NCBI GenBank assembly: GCA_964017195.1
Contig: OZ024898.1
Coordinates: forward strand, 6,302,967-6,366,966
DNA: 64,000 nt
Direction: 5' to 3'
From: Siderastrea radians
Taxonomy: Eukaryota; Cnidaria; Anthozoa; Scleractinia; Rhizangiidae
The notes under the pieces were generated by a model, which was given only the letters and a program-made list of their open reading frames with translations, had not been told where the DNA came from and did not search any database. Shown here piece after piece: positions 47,076 through 58,914 of the stretch. Position 1 is the stretch's first letter. Every line of letters starts with the position of its first letter. The position numbers and the translations under genes are program-made.

Positions 47076-47292
47076 TAGACTACTAGCAGTCCCTTTCTGG
47101 ATAGTCGAGAGGGCGCGCGAAATAGTCGTGCGAAAAAGCAGTAGAGCGAACATGCGGAGGGGGGCCGGCGGGGCCCTAGTCTCTTCTCTTGTTTTTCTCC
47201 TCGCTCTAATCTCGCAGCGCTGTTGAACACATGCGTTCTCAGCTATTTCGCGCGTCCTCTCGACTATCGAGAAAGGGACTGCTAGCAGTCTA
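47076..47292. mobile_element. 217-bp MITE with 9-bp target-site duplication, Mutator-like
   Basis: Ends TAGACTACTAGCAGTCCCTT and (complement of right end) TAGACTGCTAGCAGTCCCTT, with similarity running about 40 bp to AGTCGAGAGG. CGGATAGTG flanks both sides (47067-47075 and 47293-47301). The related repeat near 45557-45572 has one uninterrupted CGGATAGTGTTTTCT, the empty site. A 9-bp duplication and longish TIRs are typical of Mutator-like elements. Confidence 0.9.
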
Positions 47293-48954
47293 CGGATAGT
47301 GTTTTCTCCAATACATGTGGTAAGCAATCCTTAGTTTTCGCATGCCGAAAGCTGTACATTTTGTCTGAGTATGATAATATATGCGCAATGTGGAACAGCA
47401 TATTAATATGCATCAAACGTTAACAAGCTGATCTTATCGTGCGCTTGGGCTGCTTGTGACCGCACGGCCGGGGATTGTTTAAAAAAACTGAGTTGAATTT
47501 GAATCAGTAATTAAAAGTGAATTGATTTGAAACAGCAACCCGGGCTTCAATACTCCAGGTTTCAAATAGGTTTAACCGTCTACTTGAGAGTAAATTCAAA
47601 AACAGCTTCACACCTAATTTGCTCGAAAACGTTTGGAATCGGTCCAAGAAGGCCATGAAAGCAATAAAAACAATGCAGAAGTACAAGGTTTATTATTTTT
47701 TATTTGGAATTCTTTCTTGCTTTTGACATTGAAAGTGCATTTGTCGCATTTCCATAAAAAATCCTACATTTTGTTCGAGTGTGGTATTATACACCCAAAG
47801 TTGAACAGCCGTACTAATATTCAGAAAATGAGAGCAGAATATTATGTTTGCTGATCTTATCGCTCGCTTGGGATGCTTGTGACCGCACGGCCGGGAATTA
47901 TATTGGAAGGACGAATGCTGTCCCTAGCAAAAGTGAATTGAATCAGCGAGCTGGGCTTGTTATGAAATTTCCTTTCTCCGTACTGATTAAAGTTGGCTAT
48001 TATTGTGTTCTACGTAAGAAGTCAAATGAAAGAATTAAAAGTTTTAGTGTTGTAAGAAAAGAGGAAATGTAGATATTAATTTTGGTTAAAAAAAGTCTGC
48101 TCCAAAAGGACTTACATGCAACTGGCCCGCGTTGTATGTCTCTTTCAGCGTGTTTGGCGACATCCTTTGCGCGCCTCTCAAGTTCCGCATGAGGATAATT
48201 TTGTCGAAGAAGCGCATATGCGTAAACTAAGCTATGAATCGAGAGACGTGAAAGTCCCGTTTAGCAGTGTCTTTCTAGGGCTAAAATTGAATTTTAAAAA
48301 CACTATGACGAGAAGCAAACTAAGGGGACACTTAACATCTACGAAAATACTGGTGCTGGTGCACTTTTTAGGCGATTTAACTTGTCTAAAATGGAATGTA
48401 TCGAGCTTCCAATCAGGACCAGTGTCATCCGTTTAAACCTTTAATAAATTGTTAATGGAGAGTAGATTGAAAAGCAGCTTCACGCCCAATTATTTTGCTC
48501 CAAAAGTTTTAAATCAGCTCAGAAAGCCCATAAATAGCAATAAAAACAACAGAAACTAATAATATACATTTTATAATTTAGAATTCTTTCTCATTTTCTA
48601 CAATTGGTTACATTTCCATAAAAAATATTTATATTTTGTCCAAGTGTGATAACTTATGCACAAAATGAGAACGCGAAAACATACATGCTGATCTTACGAG
48701 TGAAATAAAGCTTAAAATGAGATTTTGCATCGCTTTTTAAATTGAAACTTAATAGTCGCGAAGAAAAGCAAAATCGCAGAATTAAATTCATGAAACATTA
48801 CATCATGTTGTTTGCCATCCTTACACAGCGTTCTTTACACAATTTAAGCGACTTTTGTGTTTACGCCTTGAATAAATTCTTAATGGAGAGTAAATTCATG
48901 AAACATTACATTGTGTTGCCTCCCATCTATACATAGCGGTTAAATCCTTAACAG

Positions 48955-49750
48955 AGTGTAAATTCAAAAACAGCTTCACGCCCAATTTACTACTCTACCG
49001 TGTAAAGAGATAGGGGGCTTCTTTGTTACAATCATTGCTTCAAAAGGAATGTAACACTTACCTTTTAATCTATCTTCTCACCCTTGTTAACCGGAGAACC
49101 CTCAAAGCAACTTCTGCCCGATACCTTTAATTTGTTACCGATAACGCTATTGAATCGGCAATTTTCAGAATGGAAATTGTAACCCTTCCTTTTAATGAAA
49201 ACTGTATTTTGACAACTTCTCATTGGATACATGATGATATTCTTTTATCGTCAGCACCCATGCTGACTTTGCCCACGCTGTCGTTTCATGCCTTCGGCAA
49301 TTTCCAGTCAAAAATCAACGCTCTTCGTGAAACATTACATTGTGTTGCCTTCCATCTTTACACAGTTGTTAAATCCTTAACAGAGTGTAAATTCAAAACC
49401 AGCTTCACGCCCAATTTACTACTCTACCGAGTAAGATATAAGGAGGTTCTTTGTTACCATCATTGCTTCGAAAGGAATGTAACAATTACCTTTTAATCTA
49501 TCTTCTCACCCTTGTTAACCGGAGAACCCTCACAGCAACTAATGCCTGATACCTTAAATTTGTTACCGATAACGTTATAGAATCGGCAATTTTCAGAATG
49601 GAAATTGTAACCTTTCTTTTTAAGGAGAACTATATTTTGAGATCTTTCATTAGATACATAATGATATTCTGTTGTGGTCAGCACCCATGCTGACTTTGCC
49701 CACACTGCCATTTCAAGCCCTTGGCAATTTCCAATCATAAGTCAATGCTC
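48955..49750. repeat. Tandem duplication of about 420 bp
   Basis: 48955-49330 and 49378-49750 align throughout (AACAGAGTGTAAATTCAAAA, CACCCTTGTTAACCGGAGAA, CAGCACCCATGCTGACTTTG). Differences are scattered, so the duplication is not very recent. Confidence 0.85.
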
Positions 49751-49755
49751 TTAGA

Positions 49756-50345
<590 letters not shown>

Positions 50346-50597
50346 CTTTCTGTTACATCAAGGGTAACGTTCTTAATGGGTGTTAAAGATAGCTATACTA
50401 ATACAGTTTCATTTTCTTAGAGTGTAGTGTTCATCATTCAACAAGATGGTGGGAACAACTGAAAATAACGTTCTAACAGGATATGCCGGATGTGACACAG
50501 GGCACCCAGACAACAATAGGCTTTGATCATTACATCCTTTTTTCTATATCAAAACTAACTTCGTACCGCGGACGACAATCTTTGTTTCTCAAAATCA

Positions 50598-52130
50598 TCA
50601 AGCAGAAAATCTAACTGCAGTTTCCCATATAACATAGTCAGTCATCCATTTTGGTCTGCCGACCACACGGCCTCTTCGGCGCAAGTCGGAAGGACTGCCG
50701 TCGGACTGATTGGTCTCGCTCGGTGCAAACTCTGGCTCACTCTTCGGATCTCCTGCTGCCAGTAAGATCTGCTGACGGTTCCTCCTGCATACTGATCCAT
50801 CCTCTGTCCTAAGTCTGTATGATCTTGGGACCACTTGGTCTATGACCTCTGCTTTACCCTTCCATTGCCCAGCTTCCCTCAACCTCACCACGTCTCCACT
50901 CTTCAAGTAGGGATGTTAACTGATAGTTCTTCTGGCGTGCCCTTTTTTTACTATAATCATCCTCCTTGTATGGCTGGTCCCCTTTAGAGTTTTGTAGACA
51001 ACTTGTTTGCGCAGCCATGTGCAACCTCGTTGCGATCTTCCGTCCACCGTTAAGCATTTCAGCAGTGGATTTCCCATTGTCCAGTCGGAATGCTCGTTAA
51101 CTCTGTAGAGCCAGGTACGGGTGCTCCCTACTGGCCATTGTTTTCTTTAACAACCTTTTGGCTCTTTTTACTCCATTTTCTCCAATGCTATTGGATCTTG
51201 GATAATAAGGACTTGATGTCTGGTGCACAAATCCGTACCCCTTAGAAAACTCTGCAAATTCGTAACTCGTGAATTAGGGACCGTTGTCTGTTCGCACCAC
51301 ATGTGGGACTCCATGGCGTGCAAATATGCTCTTCATTTGAGATATGACCGTAGCACTTGATGTGCTTGATAGCATCCATGTCTCCGGAAAGCTACTGCAG
51401 TAATCAACAGCAAGTAGATAGCTTCTGCCATTCAACAAGAACAAGTCTGCTGCAACCATTCCTCATGGCATTTCTGACCAGGGGTCCTGTGCAGGTATCA
51501 ATGGCTCCCGTCGCTGTTGGTACTGGTGAGTGATACAGGTAGCACACTTATTCACCCTCTGCTTGAGTGCTTCATTCATTTTGGGCCAATACACGTCCTC
51601 CTTCCCCCCCGCCCCGAGCTCTCCTCTTACTTTTCTTAATGCTTAGATGTCCCTTGTGTATCAGATCAAGGACCTCTTACCGCATGATAGCAGGAATCAC
51701 AACTAGACTGCCCTTCTGCAAGACATCCTCAACAACTGTCAGGTCCTCCATAAAGTTTCGGTACTGTTCCACAGCAGTCTCTCTACCCGACAAAACATCA
51801 CAAACAACCATGCTCAATTGCTCATCGTTACCTGTTGCATCTGCTATTTTGCCCCTTTTAGCCTAAGACAACCTTGGCTCCACAACTACTCTGACATGTC
51901 TTTCAATTTCTCCCTCCAGATCTCCTTGAGCATCACACTGCAAGTACGATCTTGACAGCACATCAGGGTCAAACCAAAAACCATAGCTAAGGCCTCTTTC
52001 TCTACTTGGGCATACTTCACTTCCGCCTAAGTCATAGCCCTTGATGCATACATTACTGGCATTCACTCCCCATTATGTTCCTGTAAGAGCGCTGCACCCA
52101 AACCAGACTTGCTCGCATCCGCTGCTCAGA
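50598..52130 (-). mobile_element. Decayed Ty3/gypsy segment: RNase H and integrase
   Basis: Minus-strand frames give, 5' to 3': DASKSGLGAALLQ, then KYAQVEKEALAMVF (RNase H); VYWPKMNEALKQRVNKCATC (zinc-binding part of integrase, CxxC); MVAADLF...LLAVDYCS, VVRTDNGP, SPYYPRSNSIGEN (the D-D-E core, all three acidic residues present); DNGKSTAEMLNG-RKIATRL; and a C-terminal GDVVRLREAGQWKGKAEVI domain. In-frame stops and several frameshifts make it non-functional. Protease, RT and LTRs are not seen. It resembles the K02A2.6-type group. Confidence 0.85.
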
Positions 52131-52347
52131 CTCGTCCCCAGTCGTCTCTAATCATTTGTACGCGGTCGCGGATCGGTAGCGGGAGACTAGTACGACATCT
52201 CAACGTAGGGGGCGATGGGAAGAAGAGAGGGGAAAGGGAAAGACGACGTCTCCCCTTCTTCCTCCTTCCCATCTCTCCCCGCGCATCTCCTACGCGCTTT
52301 CCACGTTAATATTTAAGAGAAACCAAAGAGACGATGGAGACGTGTCA
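52131..52347. mobile_element. Small inverted-repeat element at the gypsy/LINE junction
   Basis: The left end AGACTCGTCCCCAGTCGTCT and the complement of the right end GACACGTCTCCATCGTCTCT are similar. The interior is purine-rich then pyrimidine-rich (GAAGAGAGGGGAAAGGGAAA / CCCCTTCTTCCTCCTTCCC) with potential to fold. Could be a MITE; limits approximate. Confidence 0.45.
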
Positions 52348-52573
52348 GGTGATCGGATAATCAGTTGCTCTGTACGGCATTTGGGATCATAAGTGTTGAT
52401 CGTGATCAACTGCGCTATTAGCTGTAATCAAATATCTATGGCATGCACCATTCAACGGCCACGAAAAACAATCAACAAGTCAGTATTTCTACAAAGATAA
52501 CACATCGATTCATGGTACAAGTTTTTTTGGATTTCGCTCCACCGATGTTGAGCAATATACCAACAGGCGCATA

Positions 52574-54185
52574 ATGGCGGCAGATGGACGTGCAAATTCG
52601 AGCTCCGCGAATTTCAGTGAAGAAGATGGTTCTTTTATATTCCCGTCCCAGTTCGATACCAGGCATCTGAAGGCAAACAAATCAAAGTTAATTTGGTCAG
52701 GTTCTTTTGAAGAACTTTTTGATTTTGCTGAAAAATGTCTCAATGTCAATCGCGAAATGGCGAAGCTGTCGGTGAACGACTCTAAAAATACCATTAAAGC
52801 GGATCACCTCATCCTTAACTGGTACGAAACTACCTACCTACCTACCTACAGGAACTTTGCAATTGCAAGGAGCACAAGCTACTGATTACAAAGCTTTTTT
52901 GAATCGCGGGTTGCTTGACGCTGAAATTAAAAACGAAAACCACAATTCCCGCTATTCTGACGACGCCATTTAATACCGCCAGCTTAAAGGAAACTGAAGC
53001 CGTGTCTCAAACTGAAGCCGTGTCTCCCGACGACCCCATAAAAGAGCAATTTACCGCTGAAGTCGTATCAACGCCCATCTTTTTGAAAGAACTGGAGAAT
53101 ATCTGGTCAGAAATTAAGATCCAACAAGATCCAACAGCCCAACGAAGGTGATATGAATAATATTCAGCTCATTAACACCCTACGACAAGAACATCATGAC
53201 CTCTCCCAGGAAATTTGCATGTTGAAAGGGCGACTTCAAGAGGAGAGTAATATGCTAAAAAAGATCACTGAAGAACGGGATTCCTACAGGACAGCACTTC
53301 AAATCATATACAAAGAGCTCAATTCAGTGAACACATGCCAGAATGATGATATTCAAACTACCCGCCAACGACAACAATCGCCCGTTAACCCAACTGAAGT
53401 GAACCGAGTACTACCTCACTCTATTCCAACCAGTCGAAATTGCTTCCAAGCTTTAAATGTTTCTCCTTCTCCGAGTTATGTAACCTCAGAGGAGCCAATG
53501 CATCGGTCTGGAACCCGCACGAATACCTCTCGAGTTACCGCAAATAACTCCAAGGACGGTGAAGTCGCTAAAACAAGACCCGTTTTTATAATTGGTGATT
53601 CAGTGATAAAGCACATCGATCCAAAGAAGCTTTCTCAAAGACCTGTACGCAAATTCTCATATAACGGGAAAAACAACGGATAAAATGGCTGAGGCTGTTG
53701 GCAGTATCACCGTCGCAACTCATCCATCTCATGTTATAATCCACACTGGCACTAACAACCTACCAATGGATTCTGCGGAATCATGTGCTGCCAAAATCAA
53801 GAGCCTTGCTTTGAAAGTGAAGGACAAGTTTCCTAACTCAAGAATTGGTATTTCAGGAATAATCTATAGAGAGGATATCAACGTAGATTCTAAACGCAAC
53901 GAAATCAACGAGATGGTCAAGCTCATGGCAGAAGATAATAACATTACTTATATTGACAATTCAGTTATTGATAGCTCCGGATTAATCGGCAGTAGACTTC
54001 ATCTAAATGCAAAAGGTTCATCACTGCTAGCAGTACAGTTTATTAAGTTCTTAAGATCAGGTTCTGACAGGTATAATCAGACCTGTAAGGATTTTCAGAC
54101 CTCAGCTATCGAACAACTGGGAAAGCTCTTAATGGAGCCAGGAAGTTTCCCACCTCCAGCTCGCAACAGGAGACGCCCATGCTAG
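52574..54185 (+). pseudogene. LINE ORF1: coiled coil and SGNH-hydrolase (esterase) protein, frameshifted
   Basis: The ATG at 52574 follows AATGGCGGCAGATGG context. Pieces lie in different frames: 52574-52830, 52851-52973, about 52915-53151, 53153-53683, 53685-54185. The third or fourth piece holds a Leu/Gln/Glu helical region (coiled coil). The last parts carry SGNH blocks: FIIGDSVIKH (block I Ser), HTGTNNLP (block III Asn), and SRLHLNAKG (block V His). Three breaks have simple causes: one extra CTAC unit near 52830-52848, a 10-bp tandem duplication (AGATCCAACA twice, about 53116-53136), and one extra A in the run at 53668-53672. The fourth, between 52915 and 52973, is not resolved. Confidence 0.8.
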
Positions 54186-54964
54186 CTACTCAACTGAGCG
54201 GCCTAACATCAGGTATTCCTAATAGTCGAGGTTTTAAAATGGCATGTTTGAACATAACTAGTCTTTCAAAACACATTGATGAACTCCGTATCTTCTTGCG
54301 CAATAAGTACCTTGACATATTAGCAATCAATGAAACGCGGCTGCATGAAGAAATTAGTGACGATGTAATCAGAATTGAGGGTTATGATATCGTTCGTCGA
54401 GATAGACCTTTGAACGGCAGAAATGGAGGTGGTGTCTGCTTCTATATTCGTACTAGCGTTAATTACATAGTCCGTAAAGACTTAGAATTTGCTAACCTCG
54501 AAATTTTATTAGTCAAAATTTTCAAACCAAGAGCTAAACCATTTGTTGTTAGCACATGGTATAGGCCTCTCAACTCTTCTTCTGAGCTCTTCGGAGATTT
54601 TGAAGCTTTTGTTGGCAGGTTGGATAGCGAAGGTAAAGAGTACTATATAATGGGCGATCTCAATTGCAATATGTTACCAACATCTTGCATTAATATAAAC
54701 ACCCAAACGCTTCTAAATATTGCAGATATTTATAACTTGAAACAACTTATTCGTGAGCCGACTCGAATTACTCCTTCGAGCAGCACTTTGATCGATCTAA
54801 TCTTTACTAGCCACCCGAATAACATATCCTGCTCTGGAGTGTCCCATATTAGTATAAGTGATCATAGTTTGGTTTTTGTTTATCGTAAAATTTCTCTACC
54901 ACCCCCCACTAAAGGAATAGGCTTCTTTCGATATATTAAAATTCAGCTTGGTAGCGAGGCCTAG
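54179..54964 (+). pseudogene. LINE ORF2, endonuclease part
   Basis: The ATG at 54179 overlaps the ORF1 stop (ATGCTAG). Motifs of the exonuclease-endonuclease-phosphatase fold are in order: ACLNITSL, LDILAINETRL (catalytic Glu), NGGGVCFYIR, STWYRP, MGDLNCN (Asp/Asn), STLIDLIFTS, and SISDHSLV (Asp-His). All expected catalytic residues appear present. The frame is cut after PPPTKGI by the hairpin insertion, which brings a stop at 54962-54964. Confidence 0.9.
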
Positions 54965-55069
54965 AGGACACAAACAAAAGAAATGAATAAACATGCTTGT
55001 AAAATTTCTTTTATTTGGGGCCTCTAGGCCTCGCTACCAAGCTGAATTTTAATATATCGAAAGAAGCCT
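54917..55069. mobile_element. 153-bp hairpin insertion inside LINE ORF2
   Basis: Perfect 52-bp inverted arms at 54916-54967 and 55021-55072 (left arm begins AATAGGCTTCTTTCGATATA) flank a 53-nt AT-rich loop. Removing 153 nt restores a continuous frame K-G-I-N-S-I across the break, so this is an insertion into a once-open ORF2, possibly with a 2-bp AT duplication. It looks like a very short foldback MITE. Confidence 0.9.
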
Positions 55070-57178
55070 ATTAACAGCATTTTGTTTCGGCAATTCAAAC
55101 ATTTTGATGCCCAAAGCTTTCGTGCCGATATTTCGGTTCAACCGTGGGATGAGCTCATGAGAATGGAAAACCCTAACCGTATGTGGCTAAAGTGGAAATC
55201 ATTGTTTCTGGAGGTGTGTGACAAGCACGCCCCTATCCGCACGAAACGTGTTTATGCCTCTAGGAGCCCATGGATAAATAATGATCTTAAGAAAATGATG
55301 TACCGTAGGGACCGTCTTAAAATAATAGCTTTGAGAACCAAAAATCCAGAGGATTGGAGTGATTTCAAAAAGATGCGTAACCAAGTAAATAATGCGATTA
55401 AAAATGCAAAAACGTCTTATTATAACAATACTTTTAAGACATGTGATGGCAACTCACGTAAGACTTGGCAGGTCATTAATGAAGTCACCTCTCGCAAATC
55501 TAACAAATCGGTAATAAATGAACTTGAATATAGTGGTAAGAAAACAAATAATCCAATTGAAATTGCTGAGACGTTTAATAAATTCTTCTCCGAAATCGGC
55601 CCTGAAAAAGACGTAGATGTTAGCTATGAAGAGTTTCTCAGTGAAACCAATGAAGAATTTCACTTTGAAACTATAGCTCAATCACAAGTTCTGTTGCACC
55701 TAACTAAACTCTGTAGATCCAAGGCTACCGGACTTGATTCTATCTCGGCTAGGCTTCTTAGAGAATGTCCCGACCTAATCTCTAAATCACTCAGTCGAAT
55801 ATTTAACCAGTCAATAGTAACTGGAATGTTTCCGGACGAATGGAAGAATACCCGAATCACTCCACTCTTTAAAAATACAGGGGAAAGAATTGACCCATCC
55901 AACTACCGACCAATTTCGATTATTCCTGTTGTGGCAAAGGTTTTTGAACGCATAATTTATGATCAACTGCATAATTATCTCGTCGCCAACAACCTGCTAT
56001 CTAGCCACCAATCTGGTTTCCGATCACTTCATTCCACAGTCACAGTGTTACTTGAAGCAACCGATAGCTGGTCACTAAATATCGATCGTGGATTTGTTAA
56101 TGCTGTTGTCTTTCTTGATCTCAAAAAGGCATTTGATACCGTTGACCACAATATTCTATTATCTAAATTACAGTTTTATGGTGTTAGAGGACCCACCTTA
56201 AAATGGTTTTGCTCTTATTTGACAAATCGTACGCAAACCTGTCTGATAAATTGCAATAAATCATCCGAGCGACTTCTTCAATGTGGTGTTCCACAAGGAA
56301 CTCTTTTATTCTTGTTATATATTAACGATCTGCCTAACTGTCTACATTACTCCCAACCAAGAATGTATGCTGATGATACCAGTATTACATTCGCGAGCAA
56401 TAATGTCGAAGAGATAAACGAATGCATTAATTCAGACCTAGAGGAAATTCGAGTATGGCTTGCTGCCAATAAACTCACTTTGAATATGACGAAAACAGAA
56501 TTTCTATTAATTGGGTCTAGGCAGAGATTGTCTAATTTAACTGAGAGTCCTACAATCAAAATAAACCAAGTCCCTGTAGAACAAGTTTCTACTACGAAAT
56601 CTCTTGGTGTACATATTGATCAGAATCTAAATTGGGATTTTCATATTAAAGAAATTTCCAAAAAGATTGCCTCTGGCATAAGCGCCATTAAACACATAAG
56701 GAATTTCGTTCCACGAGAGATACTTCTTACTATTTATAATTCACTAATTCAACCTCACTTCGATTACTGTAGTGTAGTGTGGGGATGCTGTTCAAAGGGA
56801 CTCTCTCAGAAACTACAAAAGTTACAGAATCGTGCCGCACGTATCATAACCTTCTCAAATTATGACAGTAACACTGACGAACTTTTTCGTGATTTAAATT
56901 GGAGCAAACTTAATCATCAACGGGCAGTTAGTAAAGCGATTATGATGTACAACACCATCCACAACCAGATTCCGGGTTATTTAAGTTCTCGGTTTATTCC
57001 GCGTCACGAGGTTTTGTCTTACAGTCTTAGAAATAATAATGAATATAAGCTATCAATACCACAGCCGCGCACTAATTATTGTAAACGAAGTTTTAGCTAT
57101 AGCAGGGCTGTGTTAAGGAATAGCTTGCCTCGTGAGATAAAACAATCAAACTCTCTAAAAGAATTTAAAACTAAATGA
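55070..57178 (+). pseudogene. LINE ORF2, reverse transcriptase part
   Basis: Continues the endonuclease frame after the insertion. The linker is rich in Lys/Arg. RT motifs: KATGLDSISARLL, ITPLFK..DPSNYRPISI, HQSGFRSLHST, VVFLDLKKAFDTVDH (first catalytic Asp), CGVPQG followed directly by TLLFLLYINDLP, MYADDTSI (catalytic DD), then LTLNMTKTEFL and STTKSLGVHID. Relatives have about four more residues (an LGP-containing segment) between PQG and LLFLLYIND, so this copy seems to have a 12-bp in-frame deletion near 56300. The C-terminus has LQKLQNRAARIIT and ends EFKTK. Confidence 0.9.
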
Positions 57179-57383
57179 AAAAATCACACCTTCCAAAGCG
57201 AGCTCATTTATTAATGTTAAGGCATCAATACACGGCATCCTTGTAAAGCAGGTTTAACTAGCAGTTAGCTTATTAGTTAGTGTAGTTACCTTTTTTATCT
57301 CTTTTTAATATTATTTGTATAATTTTTTCTCCTGAATGGATTTACCGTGTTAAAATAAAGTTTTACTACTACTACTACTACTA
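57179..57383 (+). repeat. LINE 3' UTR and (TAC)n tail
   Basis: Short UTR ending AATAAAGTTTTACTACTAC. The tail is a trinucleotide repeat rather than poly(A). The minus-strand LINE at 49.8 kb has (TTA)n/(GTA)n at the same position. Confidence 0.75.
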
Positions 57384-58914
57384 GACGTGTGCGGGATAAC
57401 GGGGGAAGAGACAAAACTGGGATACTGACCTAAAACGGCAAGCTGATTAAGTAGTCAACAATAGAGGATGAAGTAAGAGAGTTAATCCTCGTGCCCCATG
57501 ATAATTACTTAAAATTTATTATTAGTTCGTACCCATGCTGCAAAAGTTTTTTTTAACTGTTGTTCCCATGACAACAATCTAAAATTACGTGACGTCATTC
57601 TAACTGACCAATGAGGTGTCATCCTTAAAATATCCACGCCGTATGGCGCAGAATCGAGAATAGATTTCAAATAATTTTCATTGGAAGTGGTTCATGTGTG
57701 GGGGATTCGCTCTTTCCCTTCACCTTCTTGGTGATCAATCATTTGTGGCCGTTTCCGATTGGTCGATTTTAGTGGTCACGTCATGAGCGCATGCCGGGAT
57801 GTTCTTCAATATGGTGATATCGGTATCCCCTACTCTCAGTCTAGTACCCTGGCGTTCTCTTCCCGCTAACTCGATTTGGCGCGAAATCGTGACGTCACGG
57901 AACAACTCAGTCGGTGACGTAATGACATTTCGCGCAAAGTCGAAGGGTTCTAGTATAAAAAATAGAGGATTTTTCGACTCATAAACTATACGAAAATAAT
58001 CATTGACACTGATTTTGAATAGCGCAGTAGGTGGTAAAGACTAGGACTCAGCTAAGTCAGGCACGAATTTCGAGAATGCACTTGAGCTGAGGACGCGTGG
58101 GGTACATTCTGCGGGACATATTCACACTGTTAATACGGAACACATTCTGGCAAATCGTCGTTTTGCTTGTCGTGTTACTTGTTTTAATTCTTGGACAGCA
58201 TACTCCAAGGTAACATGTCAAAAAAATCGTAAGTTATTTATGATGTATTGCCATTAAAACGGTCTTGCAAACACCCTCGTGTACATAATTTGGTTTACGA
58301 CCCCACAACTTTTTAAGGTATATTTGTTTACACGAGTGCGCGCCGCCACATCTAGTTCTCAAGGACTATTCCGTTGAACAAACCGTGCTTTTCTTTTGAA
58401 ATTGAGGGTCCAAATGCAATTAGAAACGTTGCATTGCAGGGATGTGGTTGGGAGAGAAACTAGTGACAGCTTATGGCAAGTTTACCAGACCGGTTTTTAA
58501 CTAGTCCAAACAGTTTTACCCAGAACCTTTGGTCGTAGAGTCAGTCTTGCAATCAATTTTGCTTATAGCTAGTACTGTGTATAAGCAACCGGCGTCCGGT
58601 TAAAATATTCGGTTGGATGACACGAACAAGTTACCCACTCGCATCATTTTGTTGTAACCAAGAACTGTAATGTTGCCTTACACAACGGGCGCATCTCAAA
58701 AGCTAGTGTTCTCAGGCACTGCTGAGGTACACGCACAATTATTTTTTTCAATTACCTGTTTAATCCTCGTAAGTAAACATCATTTACCAAACCCCTTACA
58801 ATGAAAGTAATTTTATAGGAGAACACGATATTATTGGAAGGCAACTCAATATGATCGTTCAAGATCTTTACGCATAAACACACAGCAGAACTCTGATAAG
58901 TAATACTGCCGGAG
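57384..58914. other. Intergenic region with CRE-like sites, no gene recognised
   Basis: Contains TGACGTCA-like sites (about 57590, 57890, 57915) and a TATAAAA at about 57955, followed by an open stretch ending at a GTAACA donor-like site near 58211 without a plausible ATG. Could be promoter and first-exon material, but support is weak. Confidence 0.3.

Larger units (their letters stand above)
45000..49750. repeat. Region of degenerate direct repeats, no coding sequence recognised
   Basis: Blocks recur with the same order and orientation: 45060-45720 against 46555-47440 (for example CGGTGAAAAGAAAA, ATAAGGAGAAATTT, TGATCACTGTTGGGGCTTG), and a block with ACATTTCCATAAAAAAT, ATTTTGTCC and GAGAAC...TGCTGATCTTA repeated near 45.7, 46.0, 47.4, 47.8 and 48.6 kb. 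Copies have drifted and carry separate insertions. The long-frame candidates here do not persist between copies, so they are not genes. Confidence 0.7.
52350..57383 (+). mobile_element. Near-complete CR1/L2-type LINE, inactivated
   Basis: The order is 5' UTR (about 52350-52573), ORF1 with esterase domain (52574-54185), ORF2 endonuclease-RT (54179-57178), and a short 3' UTR ending in a (TAC)n tail (57362-57383). ORF1 and ORF2 overlap by 7 nt. An esterase-type ORF1 and an apurinic-like endonuclease with YADD RT are known for CR1/L2 elements. Lesions are listed under the parts. No target-site duplication was identified. Confidence 0.85.

Noticed and set aside
51567..51866. 99-codon plus-strand frame
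   Set aside because: Antisense to the gypsy integrase region, which shows real motifs on the minus strand.
58029..58211. Possible first exon with a hydrophobic stretch before a GTAACA donor
   Set aside because: No ATG in either open frame, the two frames encode unrelated sequences, and no downstream partner exon was found.
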